Numbered from the stretch's first letter, positions 55,217 to 63,900 are shown. The stretch: 64,000 bases of DNA from Glycomyces tritici (GCF_030403505.1 NZ_JAUEMJ010000013.1:62001-126000), one strand, 5' to 3'. Made by a program: numbers and translations. The notes: generated from the sequence alone by a model not told the origin.

Positions 55217-56494
55217 ATGGTGCAGAGCATCGCGGCCGGGGCGGCCGTGCCCCGGGGCATGCTCATCGCCGACGCCTGGGCCCAGCTCGGCGACGGCGTC
55301 GCGCCCCTGAGCAACCCGTCGGGCCGCCCGCTCGCGCGCACCGTGAAACTCCTCCTCGACCCGCTCGTGCTGCGCCCCACCATGAATCCGCGGTTCGCCG
55401 GCGGCATGGTCGGCGTCGAGCACGTCGACGAGCTGCGCCGCGTCCTGCTCGAGGCGGGCCCGGCCCTGGCCGCGACCGCGGCCTGGTTCCAGCTGCTGAA
55501 GCAGGCCCGGCGGCGCGCGGGCGTCACCGAGGGCAACCCGCAGGACCTCTACTTCCAGCGCTGCTTCGAACTCGCGCACGAGCACGGCGACCCGCGCGCC
55601 GTCCCGGACGCGGAGGCGATCGCGGCCGAGACCGTCGCCGAAGTGCGGGCCGAGCGCGGCGAGGTCACCGTGGACCGGCTGCGCCGCTTCATGACCGACC
55701 CCGACCAGGTGGTTCGTCTCGCCGGGCTCCTCCAGCACGCCTGGGCGGACCGGCCCGCCCCCGGCCCCGCCCCGCGGGACGGGCTCACCGCGTTCCTCGA
55801 CACCTGCGCGACCGAGCCCGACGAGCGCGCCTGGAAGGCCCTGGCGGCGAACGGGACCGGCACCGCCGAAGCGGCCGAACTCGACCGGCCGCGCGTCGCC
55901 CGCGACTACGGGCTCACCGAGAAGGACCGGCCCGCGCCCCCGGCACTGGGCGACCGCGCCTCCAAGCGGCGGCTCCCGCCCCCGTTCGACCGGTCCATCA
56001 TGGAGCGACTGTTCGCGGCGTTCACCGCCGTGTTCCAGCGCGCCTCCATGGCCGACATCCCCACGATGGTCGTCGGCGAGATCCACCGCTCGGCCTCCGC
56101 CTGGCAGCTCGCCGAGGAACCCAGCCGCGTCGCCATGGCGCTCGGACGCGACGCCAGCAACGGCATCGACTACTGGGTCGACCCGCCCCTGACCTCGGAC
56201 GCCAACGGGCGCCTGCAGGCCCGCTACGCCCGCGAGGCGTACGTCCACGCCGTCCACCGACTCGCCGACCCCGAATCGGCGAACGTCCCCGACGACCTCA
56301 AGCACGAGATCGTGTACGTCCAGGGCCCCTACCTCCGGCGACTGTGGGCGCGCCTGCACGGGCGCGAACTGCGCGGCGAGACCACCGCCGCCGCCGACGT
56401 GTGGGACCTCCTCGACGGCGTCTTCCGGTCCGTCCTCCTCGACCAGCGCGACCGGCTCAGGCGCCTCCTCGAACGCGACGGAGGCCCGGCATGA
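55217..56494 (+). CDS. CHAT-operon gene 1, unknown
   Basis: 425-residue soluble protein, helical, rich in R, A and E. Recognisable stretches: NPSGRPLARTVKLLLDPLVLRPTMNPRFAGGMVGVEHVDELRRVL, and a C-terminal PFDRSIMERLFAAFTAVFQRASMADIPTMVVGEIHRSASAWQLAEEP followed by HEIVYVQGPYLRRLWARLHGREL. No membrane segment or known catalytic motif. It opens a four-gene operon in which every junction overlaps, so it is probably a stoichiometric partner of the TPR and CHAT proteins. I do not recognise a family. Confidence 0.75.
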   Translation: MVQSIAAGAAVPRGMLIADAWAQLGDGVAPLSNPSGRPLARTVKLLLDPLVLRPTMNPRFAGGMVGVEHVDELRRVLLEAGPALAATAAWFQLLKQARRRAGVTEGNPQDLYFQRCFELAHEHGDPRAVPDAEAIAAETVAEVRAERGEVTVDRLRRFMTDPDQVVRLAGLLQHAWADRPAPGPAPRDGLTAFLDTCATEPDERAWKALAANGTGTAEAAELDRPRVARDYGLTEKDRPAPPALGDRASKRRLPPPFDRSIMERLFAAFTAVFQRASMADIPTMVVGEIHRSASAWQLAEEPSRVAMALGRDASNGIDYWVDPPLTSDANGRLQARYAREAYVHAVHRLADPESANVPDDLKHEIVYVQGPYLRRLWARLHGRELRGETTAAADVWDLLDGVFRSVLLDQRDRLRRLLERDGGPA

Positions 56495-57525
56495 CCGAGT
56501 TCGCGGTCGGCCGCGTCCGCGCCGTCGTCATCGTCGGCGCCTGGCGAACGAACCCGCCCGGCGTCGTCCGCCCCCACCCCGAGCGCACCGCCCTCCTCGA
56601 AGCGCGCGGCGCCCTCCTCTACTGGGACGTCCTGGACCGCCGCGACCATCCCGCCGCCGAGATCCACGACAGCGACCTGGCCGCCGACTGGCTCTGGGAA
56701 ATCTACGGACCCGACGCCGCGAGCGCGATCCTCAACGGCGACGACACGATCACCACCGAATGGGACTCACCGGTCCTCGACGCCGCCCGGCGCCTCGCCC
56801 ACCTGCGGTGGGCCGAAGCGTGGTGGCCGTCCTCGCACGCCGCCGCGATCCCCGCACTCGACACCGGGCTCCTGCGGGCCGAGACCGCCTGGCGCACCGC
56901 CGCCGTCGAACACCTCCTCGACGACGACGAAGCGGTCGAACGCGCGCTCGCCGACGCCGACGTGGCGGCGGCGCAAGCCCACGGCGCCACCGAACTCACG
57001 GCCGCGCTCGAAGCACTCGCCGAGGACTACGGCATCGAACTGCGCCGCGAACCCGCGCAGCTCCGCCGCGAGGACTGGGCGCTCGCCGCGAGCGGCACCC
57101 CCGCCGTCGACTTCGCGCTCGCCAGCGGCGGCGGACCCGTCGCCTGGGAGCGGGTCCCCCAAGGCCTGGTCGACGCCGCCGCCGGGGCGACCTGGACCCT
57201 CACGCAGCGCGAAGGCGGCCTGGCCGTCCACGTCACCGTCCCGGCCGCACCCGAAGCCCGCGACCTGCGCCTGGCCGCCGCCATCGGCAACGTCGACGTC
57301 CCGCTGCGGCTCGACCCCGCCACCGGGGACTTCACCGGCGAAGCCGAAGCGCCGCAAGCGTTCCTCATGCTCCCCGCCGCCCAACGCAACCTCTGGGTCT
57401 ACTCCCCCGACTTCGTGAGCGAACCGGTCGACGCCGAGGAGGCGCCGCACCGGGCCGCGATCATCGAATACGCCCGCGAACGCCGCACCGACCCGAACGC
57501 CAGCCTCGCCGAGCGCGCCGCATGA
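56491..57525 (+). CDS. CHAT-operon gene 2, unknown
   Basis: 344-residue acidic soluble protein, start overlapping gene 1 stop (ATGA). The first 60 residues (VRAVVIVGAWRTNPPGVVRPHPERTALLEARGALLYWDVLD) are alpha/beta; the middle is helical with DWLWEIYGPDAASAIL and LAHLRWAEAWWPSSHAAAI; the last third is beta-rich (GGLAVHVTVPAAPEARDLRLAAAIGNVDVPLRLDPATGDFTGEAEAPQAFLMLPAAQRNLWVYSPDF) and resembles a ligand- or peptide-binding sandwich. No known motif. Part of the CHAT module by position. Confidence 0.75.
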   Translation: MTEFAVGRVRAVVIVGAWRTNPPGVVRPHPERTALLEARGALLYWDVLDRRDHPAAEIHDSDLAADWLWEIYGPDAASAILNGDDTITTEWDSPVLDAARRLAHLRWAEAWWPSSHAAAIPALDTGLLRAETAWRTAAVEHLLDDDEAVERALADADVAAAQAHGATELTAALEALAEDYGIELRREPAQLRREDWALAASGTPAVDFALASGGGPVAWERVPQGLVDAAAGATWTLTQREGGLAVHVTVPAAPEARDLRLAAAIGNVDVPLRLDPATGDFTGEAEAPQAFLMLPAAQRNLWVYSPDFVSEPVDAEEAPHRAAIIEYARERRTDPNASLAERAA

Positions 57526-59144
57526 CCGACGACGACCTGATCGGCCTCCACGGCAAGGAAAGCTCAGGCCCGCGCTGGGCCCCGATGCGCGACATCAACA
57601 ACGCCGCCGCCCGCCTCGTGGCCGAAGGCCGCCCCACCGAGGCGACCGCGAAGTTCGAAGAGGCCTACCGGCTCACCCTCGTACCGGACATCGACGCCGC
57701 CGGACTCGACGCCCGCGCCCGAGTCCTGGGCAACCTCGCCTCCCTCGCCGAGCACCGCGGCGACACCGACGAAGCCCTCCGCCTCGCCGAGGAGGCACTC
57801 CTCGCCTGCGAACGCGCTGAACGGGAAGCGGGCGACCGGTACGGCACCGTCGCCGTCCGCACCTCCGTCCTCATCCACCGCGCCCAGACGTTCCAGCTCC
57901 TGGGCCGCTACGACGACGCGCTCACCGACCTCGACACCGCACTCCTCCTCATCGACACCGCCGACGACGACCACAACAACCGGCTGCTGGCCTTCACCGT
58001 CCACAACACCCGCACCGTGCAACTCATCTACCTCGAACAGCTCGAAGCGGCCGAGGCCGCCGCCCGCCACGCCCTCGCACTGGCCACCGCCCACGACCCC
58101 CGCCTCGCCGCCCACCCCTACTCGAACCTCGCCCTCATCGCGCAATCCCACAACGAGCACGACGCCGCCATGACCTACCTGCGCCTGGCCGAGCAGATCC
58201 ACACCGCGGCAGGCAACACCACCGAAGCCGCGCTGGTCGTCGCCAACCAGGGCCGCGTCGCCGCCCGCCGCGGCGACACCGACACCGCCGTGCGACTCCT
58301 CGCCGCCGCCGAACAGGCGCTCCTCGACGGCGAGCAGCCGCTGCGAGCCGCGGAGATCCGCCTCGGACGCGCGCACGCCGCGTTCCAGATCGGCGACACC
58401 GACCTGGCGGGCTCCCTGCTCCCGCAAGCGACCGAGACGTTCCGCGGCGCAGGGCACGTGGTGATGCTCGCCGAAGCCCTCGGCCTCCAGGGCGACATGC
58501 TCGCGGCCGAAGGCGACCTCTACGCGGCCGAGAACGCCTACCTCGAAGCACGCGCGCTCTACCAGGAGACCGGTGCGCGCTACCACCTCGCGCGAGTCGA
58601 CATGCGGCGCGCCATCGCCCTCTCGGACCTGGCCGAGCGCGCGACCGAACCCCACGAGCAGCTGGACTTGATGCAGAAGGCGCTCTACCTCTCCCTGCCC
58701 TCCGCGCTCGCCACCGACGCGATCCGCCACACGTACGCGCCCGGCACGGCCCGGGAGCAGTGGGCCGCCACGGTCGCGATCCCGGCCATGGCGCACGCGC
58801 TGCACCTGGCGATGGCCCTGCAGGACGGGGCGCTGATCTCCGAACTCCTCGAGCACATGAGCGGCACGATGTCGCTGCACGCGCCGAGCCCGGCCGCCGC
58901 GTTCACGACCGGTATCGACGCGTTCGAGCCCCCGATGCCCACCGCGGCGACCGAGGAGCTCTCGTTCGCCGCGTCGGCGTTCGTCACCGGCGTCTCGGCG
59001 GGCTTCCCGACACCGCGGTTCGCCCTGCCACCCCGGATGCGCGTCAACCCGAACCGGCCGTCCGCCCTGGAGCCGTGGATCGCCGCAGCCGAGCAGTGGT
59101 ACGGGTTCGCGATCCGCTCCGACCAGGTGGTCGACGCATGGTGA
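57522..59144 (+). CDS. TPR-repeat protein, CHAT-operon gene 3
   Basis: 540-residue protein made of about nine tetratricopeptide repeats over residues 20-400, e.g. ARVLGNLASLAEHRGDTDEALRLAEEALLA, SVLIHRAQTFQLLGRYDDALTDLDTALLLI, EALGLQGDMLAAEGDLYAAENAYLEARALY. The C-terminal 130 residues are proline/alanine-rich with no repeats. TPR proteins next to CHAT proteases are usually the sensor or substrate-binding half of the pair. Starts and ends in overlaps with its neighbours. Confidence 0.88.
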   Translation: MTDDDLIGLHGKESSGPRWAPMRDINNAAARLVAEGRPTEATAKFEEAYRLTLVPDIDAAGLDARARVLGNLASLAEHRGDTDEALRLAEEALLACERAEREAGDRYGTVAVRTSVLIHRAQTFQLLGRYDDALTDLDTALLLIDTADDDHNNRLLAFTVHNTRTVQLIYLEQLEAAEAAARHALALATAHDPRLAAHPYSNLALIAQSHNEHDAAMTYLRLAEQIHTAAGNTTEAALVVANQGRVAARRGDTDTAVRLLAAAEQALLDGEQPLRAAEIRLGRAHAAFQIGDTDLAGSLLPQATETFRGAGHVVMLAEALGLQGDMLAAEGDLYAAENAYLEARALYQETGARYHLARVDMRRAIALSDLAERATEPHEQLDLMQKALYLSLPSALATDAIRHTYAPGTAREQWAATVAIPAMAHALHLAMALQDGALISELLEHMSGTMSLHAPSPAAAFTTGIDAFEPPMPTAATEELSFAASAFVTGVSAGFPTPRFALPPRMRVNPNRPSALEPWIAAAEQWYGFAIRSDQVVDAW

Positions 59145-60316
59145 CGCCCACGGTCCAGCTCAAGCTCGTCGACACCGACCACCTGTTCTACACATGGCGC
59201 TGGGAGCACGAGCTCGGCGCGATCCAGAACATCGTGGTCCCCGGCGAGACCGTCTGGCCGGTCCTGGACGAACTCGCGGCCTCGCTCCCGACCCCGCTTC
59301 CCGGCGAGACCGTCGAACAGGCGCTGGAACGCTCACTGAACGGCCCGCTCACCGACCCCGAGCGCGAGTTCGAACTCGCGTGGTCACTCGCCCGGGCGCT
59401 CATCCCGCACAAACTGGCGATGGAGCTGAACGCCTACCTCGAGCAGGGCATCCGCCCTCACGTGCGCATCCAGCCCTCCCACGCCACGGCCCAAGTCCCT
59501 TGGGAGGCACTGCGAGTCGACGACCGCGAGCGGTTCGTGACCAACGCCGACATGTCGGTCCTGCCCCCCGCGACCGTGCGCAACGCTCACGAACGTCGAA
59601 TCAGCCCATGGAACCCGGACGGCCGCGTCGCCGCCGTGCTCGACCCGAAGATCCCCGGCGCGACAGCGGCTCTCGGCTCAGTGCTGGGCCCGGAAGGCGG
59701 CGCGCTCGCCGAGCAGCTCGGCCTGGAGAACACCGCATTCCGCAGGTCGGACCAGACCCGCGACACCCTCGAACCCGCGCTCGCCGAAGCCTCCCGTTTC
59801 CTCTATGTAGGACACGTGACCACCTCGGCCCACGGCCTCGACGCCCGTCTCCATTTGAGCTGCGGCCCAGGCACGACCGGTCGCGCGGCGGTCGTCGCGG
59901 GCCACCGCCCGCTCACCGCCGCGGACATCGTGCTCGGCCACCGCCCCGAGTCGCCCGGCGCCTGGCGCATGCCGAACCGGGTCGCGCTCATCGCGTGCGA
60001 AAGCGGCGGCGAAGCCCGCTTCGCCGAACCGGTCGGCCTCGTCGCCGCCGCCCTCCACACTGGAGCGCAGTACGTGACCGCGACCCGCTGGACGCTCCCC
60101 ACGGACGCCGGCCTGCGGCGCTTCGCCCCCCGGGCTACACCCGAGACCACGGTGATCCCCGAAGTCGTCCTCGCCGTCGACCGGGCCCACCGGTCCCCCG
60201 ACCCGGTCGCCGCTTTGAGCGCCTGGCAGCGGGCCCATGCGGCTGAATGGGAGTCCCACGGCCGCCTTGAAGACTCCCCGATCATCTGGGCGGCCTTCGG
60301 CACTACCTTCGGCTGA
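59138..60316 (+). CDS. CHAT-domain caspase-like protease, CHAT-operon gene 4
   Basis: 392-residue protein. The C-terminal CHAT domain (about residues 160-392) has the caspase-type dyad: His in FLYVGHVTTSAHGLDARLHLSCG (near 228) and Cys in RVALIACESGGEARFAEPVGLVAAALHTGAQYV (near 288), both in standard context. The N-terminal 150 residues (LKLVDTDHLFYTWRWEHELGAIQN and EFELAWSLARALIPHKLAMELNAYLEQGIRPHVRIQP) resemble the pre-CHAT region of bacterial CHAT proteins. ATG 59138 (AGGTGG seven bases upstream) or GTG 59141 may start it. Likely effector of the operon: a protease activated by the TPR partner. Confidence 0.88.
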   Translation: MVTPTVQLKLVDTDHLFYTWRWEHELGAIQNIVVPGETVWPVLDELAASLPTPLPGETVEQALERSLNGPLTDPEREFELAWSLARALIPHKLAMELNAYLEQGIRPHVRIQPSHATAQVPWEALRVDDRERFVTNADMSVLPPATVRNAHERRISPWNPDGRVAAVLDPKIPGATAALGSVLGPEGGALAEQLGLENTAFRRSDQTRDTLEPALAEASRFLYVGHVTTSAHGLDARLHLSCGPGTTGRAAVVAGHRPLTAADIVLGHRPESPGAWRMPNRVALIACESGGEARFAEPVGLVAAALHTGAQYVTATRWTLPTDAGLRRFAPRATPETTVIPEVVLAVDRAHRSPDPVAALSAWQRAHAAEWESHGRLEDSPIIWAAFGTTFG

Positions 60317-60333
60317 CGGCCGCGCCGTACTCG

Positions 60334-61023
60334 TCAGGCTGCCGTCGCGGGGACGGGCTCGGGCGGGGTGCTCGGCCGCAACCGGACGACCGCCGCAGCC
60401 CAAGCGCCGCAGGCGCACAGCGCGAACGCCGCGGCGAAGTGCAGCAGGCCCCGGTGCAGGAACTCCTCGCCCGTCGCATCGACCGCGTACGTGGTCAGCT
60501 CGCGGGTCGACCACAGCGGCAGGACCTTCGCGAGCGTCCCTTCAGGATCGGCGAGCATCTGGGTGGCCATGACGGCCAGCAGCGCCAGTGCGCCCTCGAG
60601 TTCGCGCGGGAGCGCGAGGCTCACGACCGCGCCCAGGGGCGCGGCGACGAGCACCGTCGTCCCCAGGAGCAGCGCGACCGCCCAGAGCCGCTCGACGTCC
60701 TGCGCCACCGCGACGAGGACGAGGTAGGCGCCGGCGATGGTGAAGCCGGTGCCGAGGAGGGCGAGCTGCCTGCCGAGGAGCAGGGCCGTGGGCGAGGCGC
60801 CGACGACGGCGAGCCGCCGGTCGAGGTGGCGGGAGCCGACATGGGAGAACAGGGCGAGCGTCGCCACCGCCCAGCCGACGCCGAGGGCGAGGAAGCGCAC
60901 GGCCTGGCCCGGTTCGTCGCTCCTGGCGGCGTAGAACGCCAGGGGCAGGGCGATGACGAGCAGGAGCGCCGCGCGGCGGCGGGTGAGTTCGCGCAGGCTG
61001 ATCCCTGCGATGGCGAGCAGCAT
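60334..61023 (-). CDS. ABC transporter permease (ABC-2 type)
   Basis: 229-residue membrane protein with six hydrophobic helices starting ISLRELTRRRAALLLVIALPLAFYAA and ending AAAFALCACGAWAAAVVRLRPSTPPEP. Starts within the stop of the ATPase gene (TGATG). With the ATPase and PadR it makes a small regulated exporter operon. Substrate unknown. Confidence 0.82.
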   Translation of the reverse strand: MLLAIAGISLRELTRRRAALLLVIALPLAFYAARSDEPGQAVRFLALGVGWAVATLALFSHVGSRHLDRRLAVVGASPTALLLGRQLALLGTGFTIAGAYLVLVAVAQDVERLWAVALLLGTTVLVAAPLGAVVSLALPRELEGALALLAVMATQMLADPEGTLAKVLPLWSTRELTTYAVDATGEEFLHRGLLHFAAAFALCACGAWAAAVVRLRPSTPPEPVPATAA

Positions 61024-61847
61024 CAGCGGTCCTCCGCGCCTTGGAGTTCGAGCAGGTGGTCGACCTTGTCGAGGTCGTGGAGCAGGTGCGTGACGACGAG
61101 GACGCCGGCGCCCGCGTCGCGCCACGCGTACACCTGGGCCCACAGGTCCAGATAGGAGTCCTGATCGAAGCCCTGGTAGGGCTCGTCGAGCAGGATCAGG
61201 TCGGGCCGGCTGAGCTCGCCCAGGACGACGTTGAGCTTCTGCTGGGTGCCGCCGGAGAGCTGGGACGCGACGACGCCGGGCCGGGGCCGCCAACCGAGTC
61301 CGGCGGCGAGGTGCGCGCCGGTGGCGACGGCTTTGCGGGCGCCCATGCGGTGCACCGCGCCGAAGAGGCGGAAGTGCTCGTCGGCGGTGAGGTAGGGGGC
61401 GACGCCGTGCTGCTGCGGGGCGTAGCCGATGCGGGCGGTGCGTTCGACGACGCCGCTGGTGGCCTTGGTGGTTCCTGCGCAGATGTCGAGCAGGGTGGAT
61501 TTGCCGGCGCCGTTCGCGCCGGTCACGGCCGCCACTTCGCCCGCGTGCAGGGTCAGGTCGACGCCGCGGAGGACCTCGCGGCGGCGGTACCGCTTCGTCA
61601 CGCCGGCCAGGCGCAGGACGACCGGCCCCCTGGCCCTGGCGAGCGGCGCGCGCAAGGGCGCGGGCCGGGCGGCGCGGGCCACCGCGGCCGCATACGCCGC
61701 CGCGGGTCCGAAGAGCTGCGCGGGGTGGCGGCCCGCCGCGATCGCCTCGGCGCGGCTGTCCTCCGAGAGCCGTTGCGCCTCAGCGGGATCGACGCCTTGC
61801 TCGAGGAGTACGCGGGTGAAGGAGTCGTGCCATTCGTCGCCGGTCAC
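61023..61847 (-). CDS. ABC transporter ATPase with N-terminal extension
   Basis: 274-residue ATPase. About 75 residues precede the ABC fold (MTGDEWHDSFTRVLLEQGVDPAEAQRLSEDSRAEAIAAG), a helical module also found in PadR-linked actinomycete operons. Then GEVAAVTGANGAGKSTLLDICAG (Walker A), VASQLSGGTQQKLNVVLGELS (signature), LILLDEPYQGFDQDSYLDLW (Walker B) and VLVVTHLLHD. Coupled on both sides: its start overlaps the padR-type stop, its stop the permease start. Confidence 0.88.
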   Translation of the reverse strand: MTGDEWHDSFTRVLLEQGVDPAEAQRLSEDSRAEAIAAGRHPAQLFGPAAAYAAAVARAARPAPLRAPLARARGPVVLRLAGVTKRYRRREVLRGVDLTLHAGEVAAVTGANGAGKSTLLDICAGTTKATSGVVERTARIGYAPQQHGVAPYLTADEHFRLFGAVHRMGARKAVATGAHLAAGLGWRPRPGVVASQLSGGTQQKLNVVLGELSRPDLILLDEPYQGFDQDSYLDLWAQVYAWRDAGAGVLVVTHLLHDLDKVDHLLELQGAEDR

Positions 61848-62197
61848 GAGGCCTCCACCTCGGCCAGGTCGACGCGGTCGGCGATGCGGTCCATGGCCTG
61901 GCGGAACTCGCGCCAGACGGCGACCCGCTCGTCGGCCGCGGCCCGGCCTTCGGCGGTGAGCCGGTAGTACTTGCGCCGCGGTCCAACCGTGGAGGACACC
62001 CAGTCCGCCTGGACCAGGCCCTGCTTCTCCAGTCGCAGCAGCGAGGGGTACAGCGTCCCGCCGGGGATCTCACCGAAACCCGACTCGGCGAGCCGCTGCG
62101 CGAGCCCGAGCCCGTAGTCGCGGCGCTCACCCAACAGGCACAACAGGCAGAGGTCGAGAAATCCGTGCAGCCATTGCTGCCTCATCGCATCCAGCAT
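61844..62197 (-). CDS. PadR family transcriptional regulator
   Basis: 117-residue winged-helix regulator: LDLCLLCLLGERRDYGLGLAQRLAESGFGEIPGGTLYPSLLRLEKQGLVQADWVSSTVGPRRKYYRLTAEGRAAADERVAVWREF. The P-G-G-T-L-Y-P motif is diagnostic. ATG 62197 or 62185 (MRQQWLHGF). First gene of the exporter operon, so it probably represses the exporter in response to the exported compound. Confidence 0.92.
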   Translation of the reverse strand: MLDAMRQQWLHGFLDLCLLCLLGERRDYGLGLAQRLAESGFGEIPGGTLYPSLLRLEKQGLVQADWVSSTVGPRRKYYRLTAEGRAAADERVAVWREFRQAMDRIADRVDLAEVEAS

Positions 62198-62294
62198 GCT
62201 AAGTAGCCTAACTGACTACCACTAGATAGAGAGACTGGGTACCAAATTTCCGCGTCCCCGCACTCTCCGAAACTCACTCGCACAGCACGGCAAA

Positions 62295-62324
62295 GCCGGT
62301 CGACCCGCAAGCGGATCGACCGGC
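62295..62324 (-). terminator. Hairpin after hemerythrin gene
   Basis: 14-base arms 62295-62308 and 62311-62324 with one mismatch, two-base turn, 13 bases past the reverse stop at 62337. Confidence 0.65.
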
Positions 62325-62336
62325 CCACATGGAAGT

Positions 62337-62825
62337 TCAGACGAGATCGCCGAGCAGCTGCGCCGGCTCGCCCTCGATGGCGAGCGCGTCGAGGATGACG
62401 AGCAGCTGACTCTCCTCGTACCGGAAGTGGGTCTCCATGACCGCGCTGATGCCGTCGAGGTGGCGGTGGAGCTCGTCGGGGCCGGCGCCGGAGTCCATTG
62501 CGGCGGTGAGCTGGCCGATGAGGTGCTCGAGCATGTTGTGGTCGGTCATGAGATTGGCGATCACGGGCTTGAGCCCGGGGTGCTCGGCGATGACCTGCGG
62601 GAAGAGACCGCCGTCCTCGCTGCGGTGGTGGCCGCTGAGGGCCGAGCAGAAGCCGCGGCAGAACAGGAGGAGGTCCTGCCCGTCTGTTTCTTCGAATTCA
62701 CCGTCGATGGAGCGGCGGGCGAGGTCGAGCGCCTTGCGCAGGCGCTGGTGGACATTGCGAAGCTGGGTGCTGAACGCGACCAGGCGGTCGGTGTCGGAAC
62801 TGATTGAGGTGTCTCCTTCGATCAC
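62337..62825 (-). CDS. Hemerythrin HHE domain protein
   Basis: 162-residue four-helix protein with the iron-ligand pattern of HHE domains: RNVHQRLRKALDLARR, LSGHHRSEDGGLFPQVIAEHPGL, LMTDHNMLEHLIGQL, METHFRYEESQLLVILDAL. Such proteins bind a di-iron centre and sense or handle oxygen or nitric oxide. GTG 62825 is the only sensible start; the strong AGGAG inside codons 3-5 does not precede any other start codon. Monocistronic. Confidence 0.88.
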   Translation of the reverse strand: MIEGDTSISSDTDRLVAFSTQLRNVHQRLRKALDLARRSIDGEFEETDGQDLLLFCRGFCSALSGHHRSEDGGLFPQVIAEHPGLKPVIANLMTDHNMLEHLIGQLTAAMDSGAGPDELHRHLDGISAVMETHFRYEESQLLVILDALAIEGEPAQLLGDLV

Positions 62826-62905
62826 GGCGACCCGCCCGGGGGCGAAAGCGCCGCGAGCGATATTACCCGCGCAGGCCCGGGCGCGGGCCGCCTATGATCC
62901 GGATC

Positions 62906-63517
62906 ATGACCGACCTCCTCTCCTTTCACCGCCGCACGATGACCATCGCGGCGGCAATCGTCGAACAGGTCCGCGACGACCAGCTCCACTCGGAAACCCC
63001 TTGCGCTGGTTGGGATCTCTCGCAGCTGCTCGCCCACATGACCGGGCAGAACCACGGCTTCGCCTCGGCAGCCCGGGGCGAGGCGTTCGATCCGGCCACC
63101 TGGGCCGACAGGCCCGTGTCGGCCGCCCCGGGCGATACCTTCGCGGCGTCGGCCGCCGAGGTGGTCGACGCCTTCGCCTCGGAGGGAGCGCTCGAGCGCG
63201 ACTGGCCGATCCTCGTCGGCGCCGACCAGTCCGTCCAGGTCGCCGGCAAGCAGGCCCTCGGCTTCCATTTCATCGACTACGTCGTGCACGGCTGGGATGT
63301 GGCCGTGTCGATCGGGCTCACGCCCGAGTTCGACGACGACCTCCTCGATGCGGTGCTGCTGCTGGCCGCGGAGGTACCGCTTGAGGGCCCCACCCGCAAC
63401 GGCCCGTTCGCGCCGTTCGCCCCGGCCGTCCCCATCGATGCGGGCCAAGGCGACCTGAGTCGCCTCCTTGCCATCCTCGGTCGCGACCCCGAATGGAAGC
63501 CCCGACCGAACCGATAG
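62906..63517 (+). CDS. TIGR03086-like, mycothiol-dependent isomerase N-terminal type
   Basis: 203-residue protein of the DinB/MDMPI fold. LLSFHRRTMTIAAAIVEQVRDDQLHSETPCAGWDLSQLLAHMTGQNHGFASAARGE is the classical N-terminal helix pair with the first metal histidine; the others are in GFHFIDYVVHGWDVAVSIG. Members use a metal and mycothiol in thiol-transfer or isomerase reactions; the exact reaction is unknown. ATG 62906 fits the family start; ATG 62894 is four codons longer. Confidence 0.85.
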   Translation: MTDLLSFHRRTMTIAAAIVEQVRDDQLHSETPCAGWDLSQLLAHMTGQNHGFASAARGEAFDPATWADRPVSAAPGDTFAASAAEVVDAFASEGALERDWPILVGADQSVQVAGKQALGFHFIDYVVHGWDVAVSIGLTPEFDDDLLDAVLLLAAEVPLEGPTRNGPFAPFAPAVPIDAGQGDLSRLLAILGRDPEWKPRPNR

Positions 63518-63561
63518 CCCGACCCCGGCTCGAACCCTGGTTCTCCCCAGCGCAGCGGAAG

Positions 63562-63570
63562 TTATCCACA
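63562..63570 (+). promoter_or_regulatory. DnaA box 1
   Basis: Perfect TTATCCACA, preceded by AAG and followed by GGCGGAAAACTCACTGTTGC, nearly identical to the flank of box 2. Confidence 0.6.
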
Positions 63571-63704
63571 GGCGGAAAACTCACTGTTGCCGCTCCGCCG
63601 CACCCCGTGACAGTGTTGATGCATGCGTCTGAACAGCGGCAACACCGCACTCACCACCACCATCCACAAGGTCGTGTCCAGGAAGGACGTGCTCGCGCGA
63701 AAAG

Positions 63705-63713
63705 TTATCCACA
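63705..63713 (+). promoter_or_regulatory. DnaA box 2
   Basis: Perfect TTATCCACA in the second copy of the direct repeat, 143 bases from box 1, same orientation. Confidence 0.6.
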
Positions 63714-63829
63714 GGCAGAAACTTTCTGTTGCGGGCCAACTACAACACGTGTCAGCCTTGATACAAAAAAGCCATCTGGCCTTGCGGGATGGCGGCGATA
63801 GAGGGAATTCGCGAACGCCACCATACCGA

Positions 63830-63861
63830 GACCGCGCGCGGGAACCCACCCGCGCGCGGTC
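63830..63861. terminator. Perfect 13-bp hairpin
   Basis: GACCGCGCGCGGG (63830-63842) pairs with 63849-63861 around AACCCA. Orientation unclear, as no gene ends close to it. Confidence 0.5.
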
Positions 63862-63900
63862 CCCGCACACGGGCCACACCTCCTCCACGGAGGAACACCA

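Noticed and set aside
62203..62245. PadR operator in the AT-richer stretch before the padR gene
   Set aside because: Only loose CTAC/GTAG-like arms are present; no clear ATGT/ACAT dyad, so not listed as a site.
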